Source: Melanopsichium pennsylvanicum
Taxonomy: Eukaryota > Basidiomycota > Ustilaginomycetes > Ustilaginales
DNA: 64,000 bases
Direction of reading: 5' to 3'
Assembly (NCBI GenBank): GCA_900208305.1
Contig: OAPG01000010.1
Coordinates: 310,001-374,000, forward strand
Made by a program: the position numbers and the translations under genes. Shown here one piece after another: positions 49,723 to 61,326 of this stretch; positions within the stretch are counted from its first letter, which is position 1, and each line of letters opens with the position of its first letter. A model generated the notes under the pieces. The model was not told where the DNA came from, ran no database searches, and saw only the letters and a program-made list of their open reading frames with translations.

Positions 49723-51792
49723 TGCACCGCAATCTCTGAGCAGAATCACATAAGTCTGTTTTTTTGGTCGTCTATATTGCACTTGAATTTAGTGCCTGAT
49801 GTGAGGGACATGACTCGACCCGCACAAAGGACCCTTTTATGAATTAGGCCGGCAGCCATGGGGTTTAGCAGGCATGTGTGATAGCTTCGAGAATGATGGT
49901 CAAGAAAGTGCATTTAGTGCCCTCTACCGGCTGCAGCTCGGCGTGATGATGGAATTAACACTTCCCGTTTGGTTTCGCCAACCCCTACGCCCATTCCCTT
50001 GCACTGTCACAATGGTCGGAGTCGTCCAGTGAAAGGCGCATGGTTTTAGCCTGTCTGGGAAGACGCGTCTTTTGGTGGGGATTTTTTGAGAATCTGATTT
50101 GACTCACGAGTGCAACACTCTCGTCAGAAGGTGTAAGTATCGGTGATAGCTTTCCCGATTTACTACAATTATACACATAATCTTCTTTACAAACCTGGGT
50201 ACAATCCGTGCGAGACGTTGCAATACTGTAAAATACATTACTGCCGCTCAGGTCCCTGACGTTGGTCGAGTTTAAGGCCTATGCACTTGGTGGTCGTGTT
50301 CGAGGTGGTGAAGGCCTTATGGGATCGGGGTGGAGAGATGATGCAAAAATTGGGATACGTATACTGCTGTGCGTGCGTGTGCATGCTTGAGCTAGAGCAT
50401 GCGTTGTCTATCGCGTTTGGTGAACAACACCACTTGTTGCATGTCGTAGTATTCCCTTTTCAGTCGCCGTTCGTACCCGGCCATACAAATTTCGTATCCA
50501 TCACCTTGATGTTATTGTGATGTAATTGGTAGCATCCTCTACTGTTTGTTCGGCAGATGAGAAGGATTGTAGCTCCTAATCCTATGTCATCGTGATGGTT
50601 GTGCTTTTGGTAAGGACTGATGGGAACTCAGCTCGGGCCATCCATTTGTCCCTATTGGTGACTCAACTTTCCTTGTTTGTCCAGTAACGGTAATCTGGCA
50701 CGTTACGAAGACATCTTGGGAGGCGTGACGATGACATGAACTTAAGGACTACGAGAAAGGATCGGCATATTACAGACTGTGGCTACCATTACGATCTATC
50801 ATACGATGTGGTTTGGCTGTTTGGTAAGAAGAATAGACAGTGAGGTAGGAACAGCGACTGAAAAAGGAATAATTTCATCAAGATTTCCAGCAACACGCAC
50901 AGACTTAGCTTTCACGGTTTGGGACACATTCAGGGTCTGCCTTGCACGACTTTTCGGGTCGCGGAAGCCAACCGGACGTGACACAGCTCAAACTTAGCCA
51001 CGTTTCGAGGTAGGAATCGTGCAATAGTATTGTATAAAGTCCAGTACAGCCAAGACAAAGTGATCATCCTGAGACAGCAATAGATTTAGCCACTCGGTTT
51101 CATTTGGCTCTTCCAATGTGCAGGGCGGCGTGTTGAAAAGGTATGCCACAAGCTGATCAACGTGACCAGTCGGAGGCATTGCGTTCGAGTGCGAGTCAGC
51201 AACTCCCGATGTGCTGCTCAAACCACACAATTTAGTAATTAATTTACGCAACAACCCAGAGTGGAATGGCACCCAAAACAGTGGGGACCAGGATTGCCGG
51301 TCTGCGGGCGATGGCGAAAAAGATTGCCGACCGAGCCAACAAAGGAATTCACTGACCGGTAATCTCTCGCTCACTCCTCGCCATGGCTGTGTTGCAGCTT
51401 CTTATTTGTTTTTCTCGCATTTTTGGGTCTGTGCTTGTGTTGCTGCCGCATACGACACTAACTTACTATCGAACAGCAACAACGCCTGGTCGCCGGCGAG
51501 GCTCCTTTTGAGAAAAACCCAAAGCTGCACTCCAGTTTGAGTCGGAAGGAGGGAAGGACGGAGTGACGTTGACTGCAGATCCCCGCGCTCACACCTACAA
51601 GCAAACTTCTTATGTGTTCCTCTACCTCTTTCGATTTTCTCTCTCGCTTCCCTTTCCGAAAAGCTAAGAGCGCCTTGCCGAGCATCCAATTTCTCAAAAA
51701 GAGTAAAAACACCCATCATCACCACCTTTCCGTCCATCACGTCCTTCTGAACTGAATCTCTCCGTTTCTTACTCAGTTCGAATCACTTCAAC
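49723..51792. other. Long intergenic region upstream of the polyol dehydrogenase gene
   Basis: 2.07 kb between divergent genes. The segment about 51597-51770 is CT-rich and is probably the 5' leader of the rightward dehydrogenase gene. One small open frame is listed separately with low confidence. Confidence 0.45.
50994..51179 (-). CDS. Small hypothetical open reading frame (61 aa)
   Basis: An ATG-started frame of 61 codons on the minus strand. The predicted peptide has a plausible mixed composition (VDQLVAYLF, then LNLLLSQDDHFVLAVLDFI) but no domain I recognise. It may be a real short gene, the last exon of something I cannot trace upstream, or chance. Confidence 0.2.
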   Translation of the reverse strand: MPPTGHVDQLVAYLFNTPPCTLEEPNETEWLNLLLSQDDHFVLAVLDFIQYYCTIPTSKRG

Positions 51793-52956
51793 ATGCCTGG
51801 AACCGTCGCACCCAACAATAGTCTTAGCACCACCGCTGCCGAAGGAAACGTCTCTTTCGTCCTGCAGGAGATCGAACATGTCACCTTTGAAGACCGTCCT
51901 GTCGTGCCTCCCAAGACCGGTCAGGTTCAGGTCAACATTCGTCAAACAGGTCTCTGCGCCTCTGATTGCCACTACCTCCACCATGGTCGCATCGGTGATT
52001 TTGTAGTGCGCAAGCCCATGGTGCTTGGTCACGAATCGTCGGGTATCGTCACCGCCGTTGGTGAGGGCGTTTCGACTCACAAAGTTGGAGACCGTGTTGC
52101 GCTTGAACCTGGTGTTCCTTGCCGAAGCTGCCATCGGTGCTTGAACGGTGACTACAACCAGTGTCCCGATCTCGAATTTGCCGCTACACCCCCTTATGAC
52201 GGCACTCTATGCACTTACTACAACATCCAAGCTGCTTTCGCTCACCACATTCCAGACTCGATGAGCTTGGAGGAAGCTTCGCTGATGGAGCCACTCAGTG
52301 TTGCCGTGTACAGCGCTGCTATGAGAGGTCAAGTCAAGGCGATGGAGAATGTTCTTGTTTTCGGTGCTGGTCCTATTGGATTGCTCAACGCTGCCGTTTG
52401 CCGGGCATACTCTGCCAAGCGCGTCGTTGTCGTCGATGTCGTTGATAACAAGCTCGAATTCGCCAAAGGCTTCTGCGCCACAAGCACCTTTAAGCCGTCT
52501 CTTCCCAAGCAAGGTGAATCCAAAATTGACTCTGCTACACGCAACGCTCAAGACCTCATCAATTCTCTCGGCGATGACGTAGCTTGGAAGCAAGGTTTCG
52601 ATCTTGTCCTAGAATGCACCGGTGCCGAGCCATGCATCCAGATGGGTGTTCAGGCACTGAGACCCAAAGGAAGGTTTGTTCAAGTCGGAATGGGAAGATC
52701 CGAAGTAGAGTTCCCCATCACCAGAATTTGCGTCAAGGAAATCGACCTTACTGGTTCCTTCAGATACGGTTCAGGCACGTACAAGACCTCCATCAGCCTC
52801 GTAAGCACTGGCTTGATCGATGTGACAAAGATGGTCACCCACAGATTCTTGTTCAAAGACGCCATCAAGGCATTCGAGACAACCACAAAGGGGGTGGGAG
52901 AGGATGGAAAGACGGCCATTAAGGTCCAGATCAGTCAGGGTGAGGGCAAGCAGTAA
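51793..52956 (+). CDS. Xylitol/sorbitol dehydrogenase (zinc-dependent, MDR family)
   Basis: A 387-residue medium-chain dehydrogenase. Catalytic zinc ligands fit Cys55, His80, Glu81 and Glu166. The structural zinc is held by Cys110, 113, 116 and 124 (GVPCRSCHRC ... QC). The cofactor motif GAGPIG is at 191-196. Asp215 at the end of the next strand (VVVVDVV) indicates NAD preference. The set and the polyol-type sequence GLCASDCHYLHHGRIGDFVV match D-xylulose reductase/xylitol dehydrogenase and sorbitol dehydrogenase, which oxidise xylitol to xylulose or sorbitol to fructose in the cytosol. Which polyol is preferred cannot be decided. A short polar insertion (about 234-250) follows the cofactor strand. 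ATG at 51793 (CAACATGCC) after a CT-rich leader; no intron. Confidence 0.9.
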   Translation: MPGTVAPNNSLSTTAAEGNVSFVLQEIEHVTFEDRPVVPPKTGQVQVNIRQTGLCASDCHYLHHGRIGDFVVRKPMVLGHESSGIVTAVGEGVSTHKVGDRVALEPGVPCRSCHRCLNGDYNQCPDLEFAATPPYDGTLCTYYNIQAAFAHHIPDSMSLEEASLMEPLSVAVYSAAMRGQVKAMENVLVFGAGPIGLLNAAVCRAYSAKRVVVVDVVDNKLEFAKGFCATSTFKPSLPKQGESKIDSATRNAQDLINSLGDDVAWKQGFDLVLECTGAEPCIQMGVQALRPKGRFVQVGMGRSEVEFPITRICVKEIDLTGSFRYGSGTYKTSISLVSTGLIDVTKMVTHRFLFKDAIKAFETTTKGVGEDGKTAIKVQISQGEGKQ

Positions 52957-53495
52957 GTTGCATACAGCCGCTTAGGGTGATTTTTTCTTCGTTTGACTTT
53001 TTTTGGAATTCTGCTCTGCCCTCATACCTTCTGGTCATCTTCTTGCTTAATGAAAAATAGACCCTGCGTGTCGTTTCTTTCACGTATTTCTCTCTATCAG
53101 ATTTGATCTGTCAACGTGTGAGCAAGTCTGAAGCATGTGCCAAATGTTTAGTGATCGAGAATGTGATTGCTGACAGGATCAATCAGAACAGAATCTTTGT
53201 AGGCAGGGCATCTAGTTAAGCCGATGGAACCCGTCATTCTGAGTCGCAGCATTGGCAGGAGTAACCACGCTCGTAGCACGTCGACTTCGAGGAATGAGAC
53301 GCATGAGCCCACGTTTGGTCACCGAGACGACTTTGCGAAGCCCTGGCGACACGATTGCCCAACCCCTGTTCATCCGGGCTTCGATCAGCGAATTTAACCT
53401 GTACAGCCAATAAAACACTTGAGGTGGCATGCAAAAGGGAAGAAAGAGAGAGAGAAAGTCTTGTAAAATCTTGAGTCTTGATGAACGTTTCTTGT
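52957..53495. other. Convergent intergenic region
   Basis: 539 bp between the stops of the dehydrogenase and monooxygenase genes. A short GA tract lies near 53438-53457. I see no gene. Confidence 0.45.
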
Positions 53496-55208
53496 TTAGT
53501 TGTCCTTGAGGAACTTTGCGGAGGGGCCTTTTCCGATCACTGTTTCGCCCACAAGATTGCGCAAATTTGCGTGAAACAAAAGATACAGAAAGTCAGAATG
53601 GGATGCATAGCGATGTCTATTTTTTTCCACTAGTATCTCTTTCTACGACAACTTACGCTTACTGATACTGAGATGGAACTTGGGTTGCCCGACGAGCATG
53701 CCGCTCTTATCCGTCTTTCCCTCCCTGGTCCAGAATCCCCAACCGAAAGTGACGAAGAAGAAGTACCACAACCTGTTGATCCTAAAGAACAAGAACGAAA
53801 CGAGCCAGATACAGAGTTCCATGTAGGTGAAAAAGTCGAGCTGTCCACCTGGTGCTCTGTCCTTGATAAACCTGATCAAGTCTACCCACAATCGCATGTC
53901 TCTTGGCTTGGGTCTTGTGCTCTTGTCCATAAGGAAGAGCATCAAAGTGCGTGCCATGATACCAATGTGTATATGACCCACGGTACCGACTGCGTTGCGG
54001 AAAGTCGAGTTCGTGCACAGCACCGAACAGTCTTCGATGGGGAATACCTGTAGGTACATGTTGGGCCTAACGTAGTCCTCGGGGAAGAGGTCTTCAGGTA
54101 AGAAATCGATGGAGGGCACTTCAAAGCCGGTTGCAACCACAATAATGTCTGCGTTGAAATAACTCTTTTTGCCGTCAGTACCTTTCTTCTGCCCACGCTT
54201 TCGTATGTTGAAATGAATGCCGCTTTCGTCAAGATCGAGCACATCACCGCGCTGGTAGTCTGCTTCTCCTTGTCGGATATGATGCAGCGCACTGGTGTTG
54301 ACGATGGGGGTGCCAGTGTAGAAGCCTTGGGTAGGTGCCATCCTTTCTTCCAGATCCCGGTAGTGGAGCTTCTTGAGAAGAAGCTCGGGGATGAAGCTAA
54401 GCCAAGTTTCCCTGCCGAGTGGCTGGAGGGCGAGGGCACAATTGATAATAGTGTTGCGGGGGATGATCCACTTGTCGCTCCTCGCTAGGATCGTCGGTGT
54501 GTCTGCACCTTGCGCTACTGCGAGTTCGAGTGCTTCGATACCACTGGCACCACCTCCGACGATGAGAACTTTTTTCCCTTTGCAGTCGAGGCCGTCGAGT
54601 TGGGAGCTGTGGACGATCTTGCCCTTGAACTTCTCTTCGCTGGGCAGGTCCATCTTCTTGGGCTTGCCACAAGTTCCAGTGCTGACGACTACACCATCAA
54701 AAACTTCATCCTCGTTTCCATTGATGACCCACCTAGCATGCCCGCCATCGTGAGGATCGGTGGAACTTGAGTGCCTTGTAACCTTATCCACCTTGACTCC
54801 GAGTCGGGTGCGCTTATCGAGCTCGTACATCTTCCAGATCTTCTGGGTGTTCTTCAAGATCTCATCCCTGTGAGGGTAGCCCTTTGTCCACTTAACCGCG
54901 GGATGGAATCGATACATGAGAGAAGAGATCTGAAGACCGGAGGTCGAATTGACACGGGACCAGATTCCGCCAATTTCTTTTGAGGAGTCGAAGATGGTGA
55001 CTTCGAATCCATGGCCGATCAGGTGGGAGGCGGTGGAGATACCGGTGATACCAGCACCAATGACAGCGACGTGGCCCAGGGGCGTTTGCTTGATGGCTTG
55101 GGAGGGGAGTTTTGGAGCAAACACGTAGGCAATTAGAATCTGAATCCATTGATAGATGTAGCTCACTATGGCACTGAGGCCAAGATTGGGATGATTGGTT
55201 GCCGCCAT
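53496..55208 (-). CDS. Flavin-containing monooxygenase-like oxidoreductase, two exons
   Basis: A 531-residue flavoprotein. An N-terminal hydrophobic stretch (about 12-32) may anchor it in a membrane. FAD-binding GAGITG is at 51-56, the FMO-like F-x-G-x-x-x-H-S is at 194-201 (FKGKIVHS) and NADPH-binding GGGASG at 218-223. A very hydrophobic region near the end (CIWLVSFLFF, YFFFVTFGW) suggests a second membrane contact. The main frame reaches a stop at 53643, but a strong donor GTAAGT (53656) lies just before it. An acceptor at 53540 joins in frame to a short last exon (53496-53539) encoding IGKGPSAKFLKDN. I therefore end the gene at 53496. Class B monooxygenases oxygenate N, S or ketone substrates; the substrate here is unknown. 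ATG at 55208. Confidence 0.8.
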
Positions 55209-56247
55209 GGCAGAACAACTGGGGCGGAAGGTGATGAGACGGTGGCGATGGTGATGGTGGGGAAAGACAAGGACCCTGGGGTGAGAAGGCAAGAGGGTGA
55301 CAGGGGTCAACAGCACTGACGAGGCAGTGTCCAAAGAAGAAGCGGGCACATCTTCAGCCGAAGAGAAAGATCGATAGGACATTCCACAGCCCTTTTTCAC
55401 ATGAGCGCCCTTTCTCCTTACCTTCCTCTCTCATGCCCCGACATCCTCAGTTGAGCTCAGTTCATTTATCGCACCCTCCGTATGTTCGCTCCTCTTTTTG
55501 ACTCAGGGCAAGGCTGTCGGAAAGGTCGGGAAATCCGAATCATAGAATATCCCAAGAGTCTGGCCGGACAGAATTCCGATAGAGCCAGAAGCTGGCGCTA
55601 CAGATTGATTTCACGATCTGCGCAACCAGCTGTCATGCTTCCACCTCCAGGGCGTTGAGCGCGCGCACGTTGCAGCAAAAAATCGTCGAAATGACCTCAG
55701 GGTGCATTCCCGAACAGTCTTCCTGAACAAATCACACAAGGAAGTTGTGAGAGCAGTTTCGGCGTTTTCCGTTTAGAAATTTGCAGCTTTTTTTGTGGCC
55801 TTCTTTTCAATTGTGGAATTCTTCAATCTTTCGCTGCCAGCTTCAATCGAGCCTCAGATAGCCACGATATAATGGACCTGCACTCTAAACATCTTCCGGC
55901 TATGCTAAGCAACGCTTTGCAAAGTATCGAGGCGGACAACATAGCTCACCGCACGAAAACAGCAAAGCACCGTCTGATCGCACAGTCAACACCCGCTTTG
56001 CATGCATTCTACCTTCGGCACACTTACGGATGGCGTCAAAGAGACTGTTCGTTGATTGTGACCATGAAAACGACATTTATAATTCAAAAAAATGTATATG
56101 ACAGCATCATTGAGACCCGATGAAAGCTAGAAGAAAGGGTGATGTATGAACAATGCGAAGGAGGTCTCCTCCAAGAGACTCGAGATGGAGCGATGAAAAT
56201 ATGTAGCAGGGAAAAGGCGAATCTTGTATCGCCAACAAAACTTGCGT
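55209..56247. other. Intergenic region upstream of the monooxygenase gene
   Basis: About 1 kb between two leftward genes. The right part is the 3' flank of the permease gene. I see no supported gene. Confidence 0.45.
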
Positions 56248-57924
56248 CTAGTGGTGGTGGACACCCTCTTCATCGCGAGAAACAACACCAAGGCTCTGCT
56301 GCTGCTCAGGGGTGAGCGTGCTCCTGGGTCCTTGGTAGTGCTTGTGAGCGTACGAAACGAACCAGATTGAAGCCAAGAGCAGGATACCCATCATGATGAC
56401 CCACGAGTAGTTGAAGTTGATGGCAGAGATGGGCTTGACGGTAGGAATGGCAAGGACTACGCACTCGAACATGGTCCAGCAGATAGCGATACCGTTGATC
56501 GTCTTGCCGAGAAGGCCACGGCCAAGGGTGAACGGTCCAGGCTTGAACTGGACATCAGGGTGATCCCAGTAGATCCAACGAGCAACGATGGGGACAAGGT
56601 AACTGCTGTCCATACCGAGGGCAGCAAGAGCAAAGATGGCGGTAACAGCAGTGTATGAGGCGAAGGCGAGGCATCCGAGAGCCATGCAAGGGAACACGAC
56701 GAGCCAGACTGCGTTGACAGTGGTACCGGTGCGCTTGTTGATCCTGGCAAAGAATCCGCGGTCAGGGAGGGCGTTGTCGCGCGAGAAGGCGTAGAACGAA
56801 CGGGCGTTGGCCTGGAGGGCGGTGGTAACGACGAAGAAAGCGACAGAGCACACAAACGGCCAGATGATCAGGAAACCGACCCTGCCCGCACGTAGGTACA
56901 GGATCTGGGCGAATGCAAGTCCTCCGGGCCAGGTGCTGATGTCTGTGCTACCAACATCACCGCTGACGAGGACCATGACGATGTTGAGAACCCAGCCGAC
57001 AGCACCGGTACCAGCGACGGCGACGACGATGGCGACAGGAGCAGCGATAGCCGCGCGGGAAACCTCCTCGGAAATGTGAGCGGTGGCGTCGTAGTCAGTC
57101 ATGACGAACTGAACACAGTAGAGACCAAAGAAGAACGCAAGACCGCTGCTGCTCCATCCACTCTGGTTGTCCAACGTGGTGAAGGTGTACGCTGCCGAGT
57201 GCATCTGATCTAAGGGTGTCTTGGCGAGAACGACAATGATGATGATAAAAGTGATACCGAGGTTGACAATCACATATGAAGACGTGAGGCGGGCAAGGGT
57301 TTTGATACCGAAGCAGTTGATGACACCGTGAAGAGCAAGAAGAGCAATGTAGAGACCGACGGTGGCGCCCGTGGTGGCGACGTAGCGACCCTTGGTGATG
57401 ACGTAGGCCCAAGCAAAGATCATCTGCGAGAGACCGTACTCAGTACCAGCGATACCAGCGATCTGGCCGGTGAAGTTGAGCCAACCGGTCAACCAAGCGA
57501 CGAAAGCACGCTGCTTGCGAGGTACGAGAAGACCAGAAGCCGAGTACAGACCACCGGCAGAGGGGTAAGCAGAGACAAGCTCAGCGATGGAAAGACCGAG
57601 GGTCATGTTGAAGCACGAACCCATGAACCAGGTCCATACAGTGGCAGCGGGACCACCAAGAGTGAAGGGGCTGTTGAAGGTGGTAGCGACCGAGGAGACG
57701 AGGCCCATAATAGCGAAAGCATAAGAGATGGTGGAGAAGCTCTTAAATTCTCGCGCAAACTCGGACTTGTGGCCCATGCGAGCAGCGAGCATGGCATCAT
57801 CCTCATCCACGAGGAGATCAGCAGTCTGGTGGCTGACGCGAGCGTCGTGCTCATTGGCGCCGATGACGGGCACCTTTTCGGCTTTTACGCCGCCAGACGA
57901 ATTGGAAGATATTGAAGATGGCAT
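56248..57924 (-). CDS. APC-family amino acid/GABA permease
   Basis: A 558-residue, 12-helix transporter of the amino acid/choline transporter branch of the APC superfamily. Family segments visible: ARMGHKSEFAREFKSFSTIS (48-67) before the first helix, LGLSIAELVSAYPSAGGLYSAS, the loop DYDATAHISEEVSRAAIAAPVAI and SFYAFSRDNALPDRGFF. The loop TAHISEE is typical of fungal GABA and amino-acid permeases of the Uga4 group. It imports GABA or amino acids at the plasma or vacuolar membrane; the substrate is not decidable. The C-terminus ends in three His. ATG at 57924, no intron. Even, C-rich codons suggest strong expression. Confidence 0.88.
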   Translation of the reverse strand: MPSSISSNSSGGVKAEKVPVIGANEHDARVSHQTADLLVDEDDAMLAARMGHKSEFAREFKSFSTISYAFAIMGLVSSVATTFNSPFTLGGPAATVWTWFMGSCFNMTLGLSIAELVSAYPSAGGLYSASGLLVPRKQRAFVAWLTGWLNFTGQIAGIAGTEYGLSQMIFAWAYVITKGRYVATTGATVGLYIALLALHGVINCFGIKTLARLTSSYVIVNLGITFIIIIVVLAKTPLDQMHSAAYTFTTLDNQSGWSSSGLAFFFGLYCVQFVMTDYDATAHISEEVSRAAIAAPVAIVVAVAGTGAVGWVLNIVMVLVSGDVGSTDISTWPGGLAFAQILYLRAGRVGFLIIWPFVCSVAFFVVTTALQANARSFYAFSRDNALPDRGFFARINKRTGTTVNAVWLVVFPCMALGCLAFASYTAVTAIFALAALGMDSSYLVPIVARWIYWDHPDVQFKPGPFTLGRGLLGKTINGIAICWTMFECVVLAIPTVKPISAINFNYSWVIMMGILLLASIWFVSYAHKHYQGPRSTLTPEQQQSLGVVSRDEEGVHHH

Positions 57925-59103
57925 CTTGATGCGAAGTGTTTAGGAATACGTGTTGAAATCCTTGAGCCTGTGCGAGTGAGGACCGAAGGGGACAGCCATG
58001 AAGGTGGGCGGGGAATGAATGTGGGCGAGGCGAGCGTTAGCGGTATGAATCCGAGATGAGCACAAGGGGCGAACGAGCGGTCTGAGGGACGGAAGCGGGA
58101 GTCTGGTGGTAGGGTCCAAAGAAGTGGGGGGATGCGATGGAAGGGAAGGGGTATTAAGTACGATGGATGGAGTCTGGAAGGACTTATACTGGAGGAGGAG
58201 AGCGGAGAAGCAGCGATCCACGACCAAAAAATGCAAAATTTCGAACCTTTGTGGGCACATGGCAAGGAAAAGCCGGCCAAAATCACGCGGGTATGAAATT
58301 TGGTCTGGACCACGCGACAGCTGGTCGATCGGGCGATGTCAGAGAACCCAAAGCGGCTGATGCAGGCAATATGACGCTACAACGCTGGGGCGGCGGAGCT
58401 CAAGGCAAGATAGCAAACAAGCCGACCGATCAGCGAATCACGGTGCGGAGTATTTCGGTGCTTGTATCCACTCGTGTGACAATGGGTCTGTGGACGTAGC
58501 GATGCACCCACGAGCAGTGAGGAGCTGCAAAGGACATCAACCATGCCCGCGACGAACGCCAAGATGCTGAACCTGGAGTTGCAAGGACGAATCAAACGAA
58601 GTAGCAAGCGACCGGACCTGGGAGGTAGGATACAGGACAGGGTTGGCGCAGAGGCACCTACTGGCGGGCGTCTATTGCTGTACCAAATAGATGCAGACGC
58701 AGCAAAATGTGCAAGGCAAACAAAACAGGAACTGGTTCACAAGGGCAGAGCACCACGAGCAAGATGAAAGAACGAGCAGAAGAGGCAGGGAAGTGGCAGA
58801 AGAGGAGATTCGAGTCTGCCACGGCATAATTTTGCGACCAGTATTTTTTCGGTACGTGAATGCTGCCGCGGCCCAACCTGCGATACCATCCCTCAGTAGC
58901 TGAACTGCAGCCATACGAACGCGACCCAGGTCAACAGACCGGAACAATGCAGGTGAATGGAGGCTTTCGCTGCTGTCGAACAGCGTCATGATCCCTTGCA
59001 CACGACCCGACGCCGTACAATGAGGCGCTCTGCCCCGCGCTTGCCCCGCATCGAATGAGATGACAGACGCAAGACCCTGCCGGTTGCCATTCATCGGATT
59101 TTC

Positions 59104-59120
59104 CAGCAGCAGCAGCAGCA
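59104..59120. repeat. (CAG)5 microsatellite
   Basis: Five and two-thirds CAG units in intergenic DNA. Confidence 0.8.
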
Positions 59121-60160
59121 CTCAGCTCCCAGCTCGAACGCAATTGCGAACCGCTGCCGTTATGGAGCTTTGAATGCACCTCTGCTGAGCCGAACACTCT
59201 CCACATGTCCGTCGCTGCTGTGTGCGAAGAGCCTTCACCTTAATGCAATCCCGCGGACGAAGCTGGAGGCATCGCGAAGCATGATTCTCCGGCAAGTTCA
59301 AAGCAAGAAATTGAAGCTGTACTTACCTATTAAAGATTAGGTAGCAGCGTCGCTATGTAAGCCGAAGACTGTGAGAAAAACCCTGTGTTGCCTTTGAACC
59401 GAGCGTGATCTGGGTAGTTACTACGGAAAAGGTCGTGGTGTTTTTGGGATGGCCGGAGATGCTGTGAGAATAAGTGATGGAAGAAAAGATGGATCGCGGG
59501 TTGCTCCTGAAGAGGGACAGAGGGACACAGCTGAAACTCGATCGTAAGGCAGCAAAGTCGAAAATTGTGGCCAAGAAGGCGAATTTGCGGACAAAGCCCA
59601 AGGTAGACAGGGATGCGATCACTTTGACACAGAGTGCAAAATAGCTGTTGATCTGCATGCATGTTAAGCTGAGTGCCGGGATTGGCTAGATGCGATCCCT
59701 AGGGTTGGATTGCGTGTTTCCAAGATGAAGGCAGTAGCACAGCTATACAACCGCCGCGACTATTTTGTTTTCTTTCTTCTCAGCCTCGTTTTTCCTCACT
59801 GGCGCTGCGCATGTGGACTTAGCTATCCAACTTTGAGAAAATTTCCATGCAAAAGAGCAGTGGTCGAAGCATCTCGTGATGAAAATTATTCGAATTTCAA
59901 ACACTAGCTGTCTTCAGAAAACGGAAAAAAAGCGGCTTTAGATTGCGGTAAAAGCCAAAGTTCGAAAACTTTGCCCTTTTCGAAAAAAAAAATATCCCCT
60001 TTCTGCCCGTGTTGACGTTTTTCTTCTCCCCTTCCGTTCGCCGTGGCTGGCTACGCTCGCTGTGCTATGTGAGAGGGTGGGGACCTCCTCATTCCAAATC
60101 AGGCACAAGGTGGTCGAATAAGCCTAGACCAACGAGTCCTAACTTTTTGTCAAGCACCTT

Positions 60161-60210
60161 TGATGACCCTCGATGACCCTTGATGAACCTTGATGATTCT
60201 TGGTGATCCT
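60161..60210. repeat. 10-bp minisatellite, five imperfect units
   Basis: Five consecutive 10-base units related to TGATGACCCT (60161, 60171, 60181, 60191, 60201), with one to four changes each. Confidence 0.85.
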
Positions 60211-60743
60211 TGAAACTTGTTGCGTCTCTGCTTTGCCAGACAACCTGTCCTTTGGGCTCTATTTGAAGTGCTGATCACACATTTCGCGGACATCACCAAA
60301 AAGAAAAATTTGAGTCAAACAGCTTCTGCCATACATGTCGCCACGCTAGAGACTTTCTGCATGAAATTAAGCGGACACAATCGAAGGAGAGAAAAGAAAT
60401 GCCGCCTACTATAGATTTTATGTCCCGTACACGGTAAGACAATTCGACCCGTAATTTTCCAAACAAGCCTTTCTTGGCGAGTGTACCACGAGGCTGTCAG
60501 TTACTACAAGCGTTGCCGTCACGCGGGCGCCTCGCTTGCAAACAAAAATTCGATTTGAGATTGGGGGGCGTCCCGCAGAAACAGGCTCGAGGATCTGTCC
60601 CGACCGTGTTTGCTGGATCGCCAATCCCGCTCGCGCCCTTAACCCCGTCTGCAAGTCCGAAGAGCCAGAGCCACTGTTCATGCTACATCGTGGATTCGAT
60701 CGGCGAAAGTTGTACTGCATAACATCTTTGGCGACAGACAAAT

Positions 60744-60785
60744 TAACACATAGGATGTAACACATAGGATGTAACACATAGGATG
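60744..60785. repeat. 14-bp minisatellite, three perfect units
   Basis: The unit TAACACATAGGATG occurs three times without change (60744-60757, 60758-60771, 60772-60785). Confidence 0.9.
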
Positions 60786-61326
60786 TGCATCTACCCATGA
60801 GAGGTACGAGCAGAGTCAAACATCTGGGTTTCGCGTAGAGTCCGCCTCTGAAAGAGCACAAACCGCCTTAATAAGCATCGCAGACAGACAAAGCATCAGA
60901 CAACGCCCGCTTTTTGAAGAGTACAATAAATTCTACATCGAAACGCAGGAACAAAAGATCCATCCAAGCTAGTCTTGACCCGTGCTTTCGCGCATTGAGC
61001 ATTCACAGCGCTAAATGTCACTGCGTGTCGCACATTGTCGTGACCTACTCCTGCGGATGCAAAGTTGTTTCTGAAGCCCGGTCGGACGACCAACCGCAGG
61101 CAGGCCCACATCTCAGACTGGCATCTGGATCAGAGCCTTCCACATATCACTTGATCGGATCGACCGACTTTCTATTCACAGCTCAAGCACAGTTCGGAGC
61201 AAGCTCCGAGGTCAATGTAGTAATTGCCATTCACACGTCTCATCGGATCAGCCGGGACACACTGAGAAGCCAAACACAGTGTCACACTTTGAATATGAGA
61301 CATGGCTGATTCGCGCCAAGGTGACA

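Larger units (their letters stand above)
57925..61326. other. Long gene-free region
   Basis: 3.4 kb with no supported gene. The left end holds the promoter of the leftward permease. Open frames here (for example 58672-59121 and 59330-59662, minus strand) lack recognisable domains. Three short tandem repeats are listed separately. AT-rich sequence lies around 59890-60000. Confidence 0.45.

Noticed and set aside
38619..57924. Nutrient-use cluster of two permeases, polyol dehydrogenase and monooxygenase
   Set aside because: No shared regulatory site, mixed orientation and many unrelated genes between; the permeases are only distant relatives.
59330..59662. Two overlapping minus-strand frames followed by a GTAAGT-like donor
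   Set aside because: Neither peptide is recognisable and I could not find a fitting next exon, so a spliced gene is not supported.
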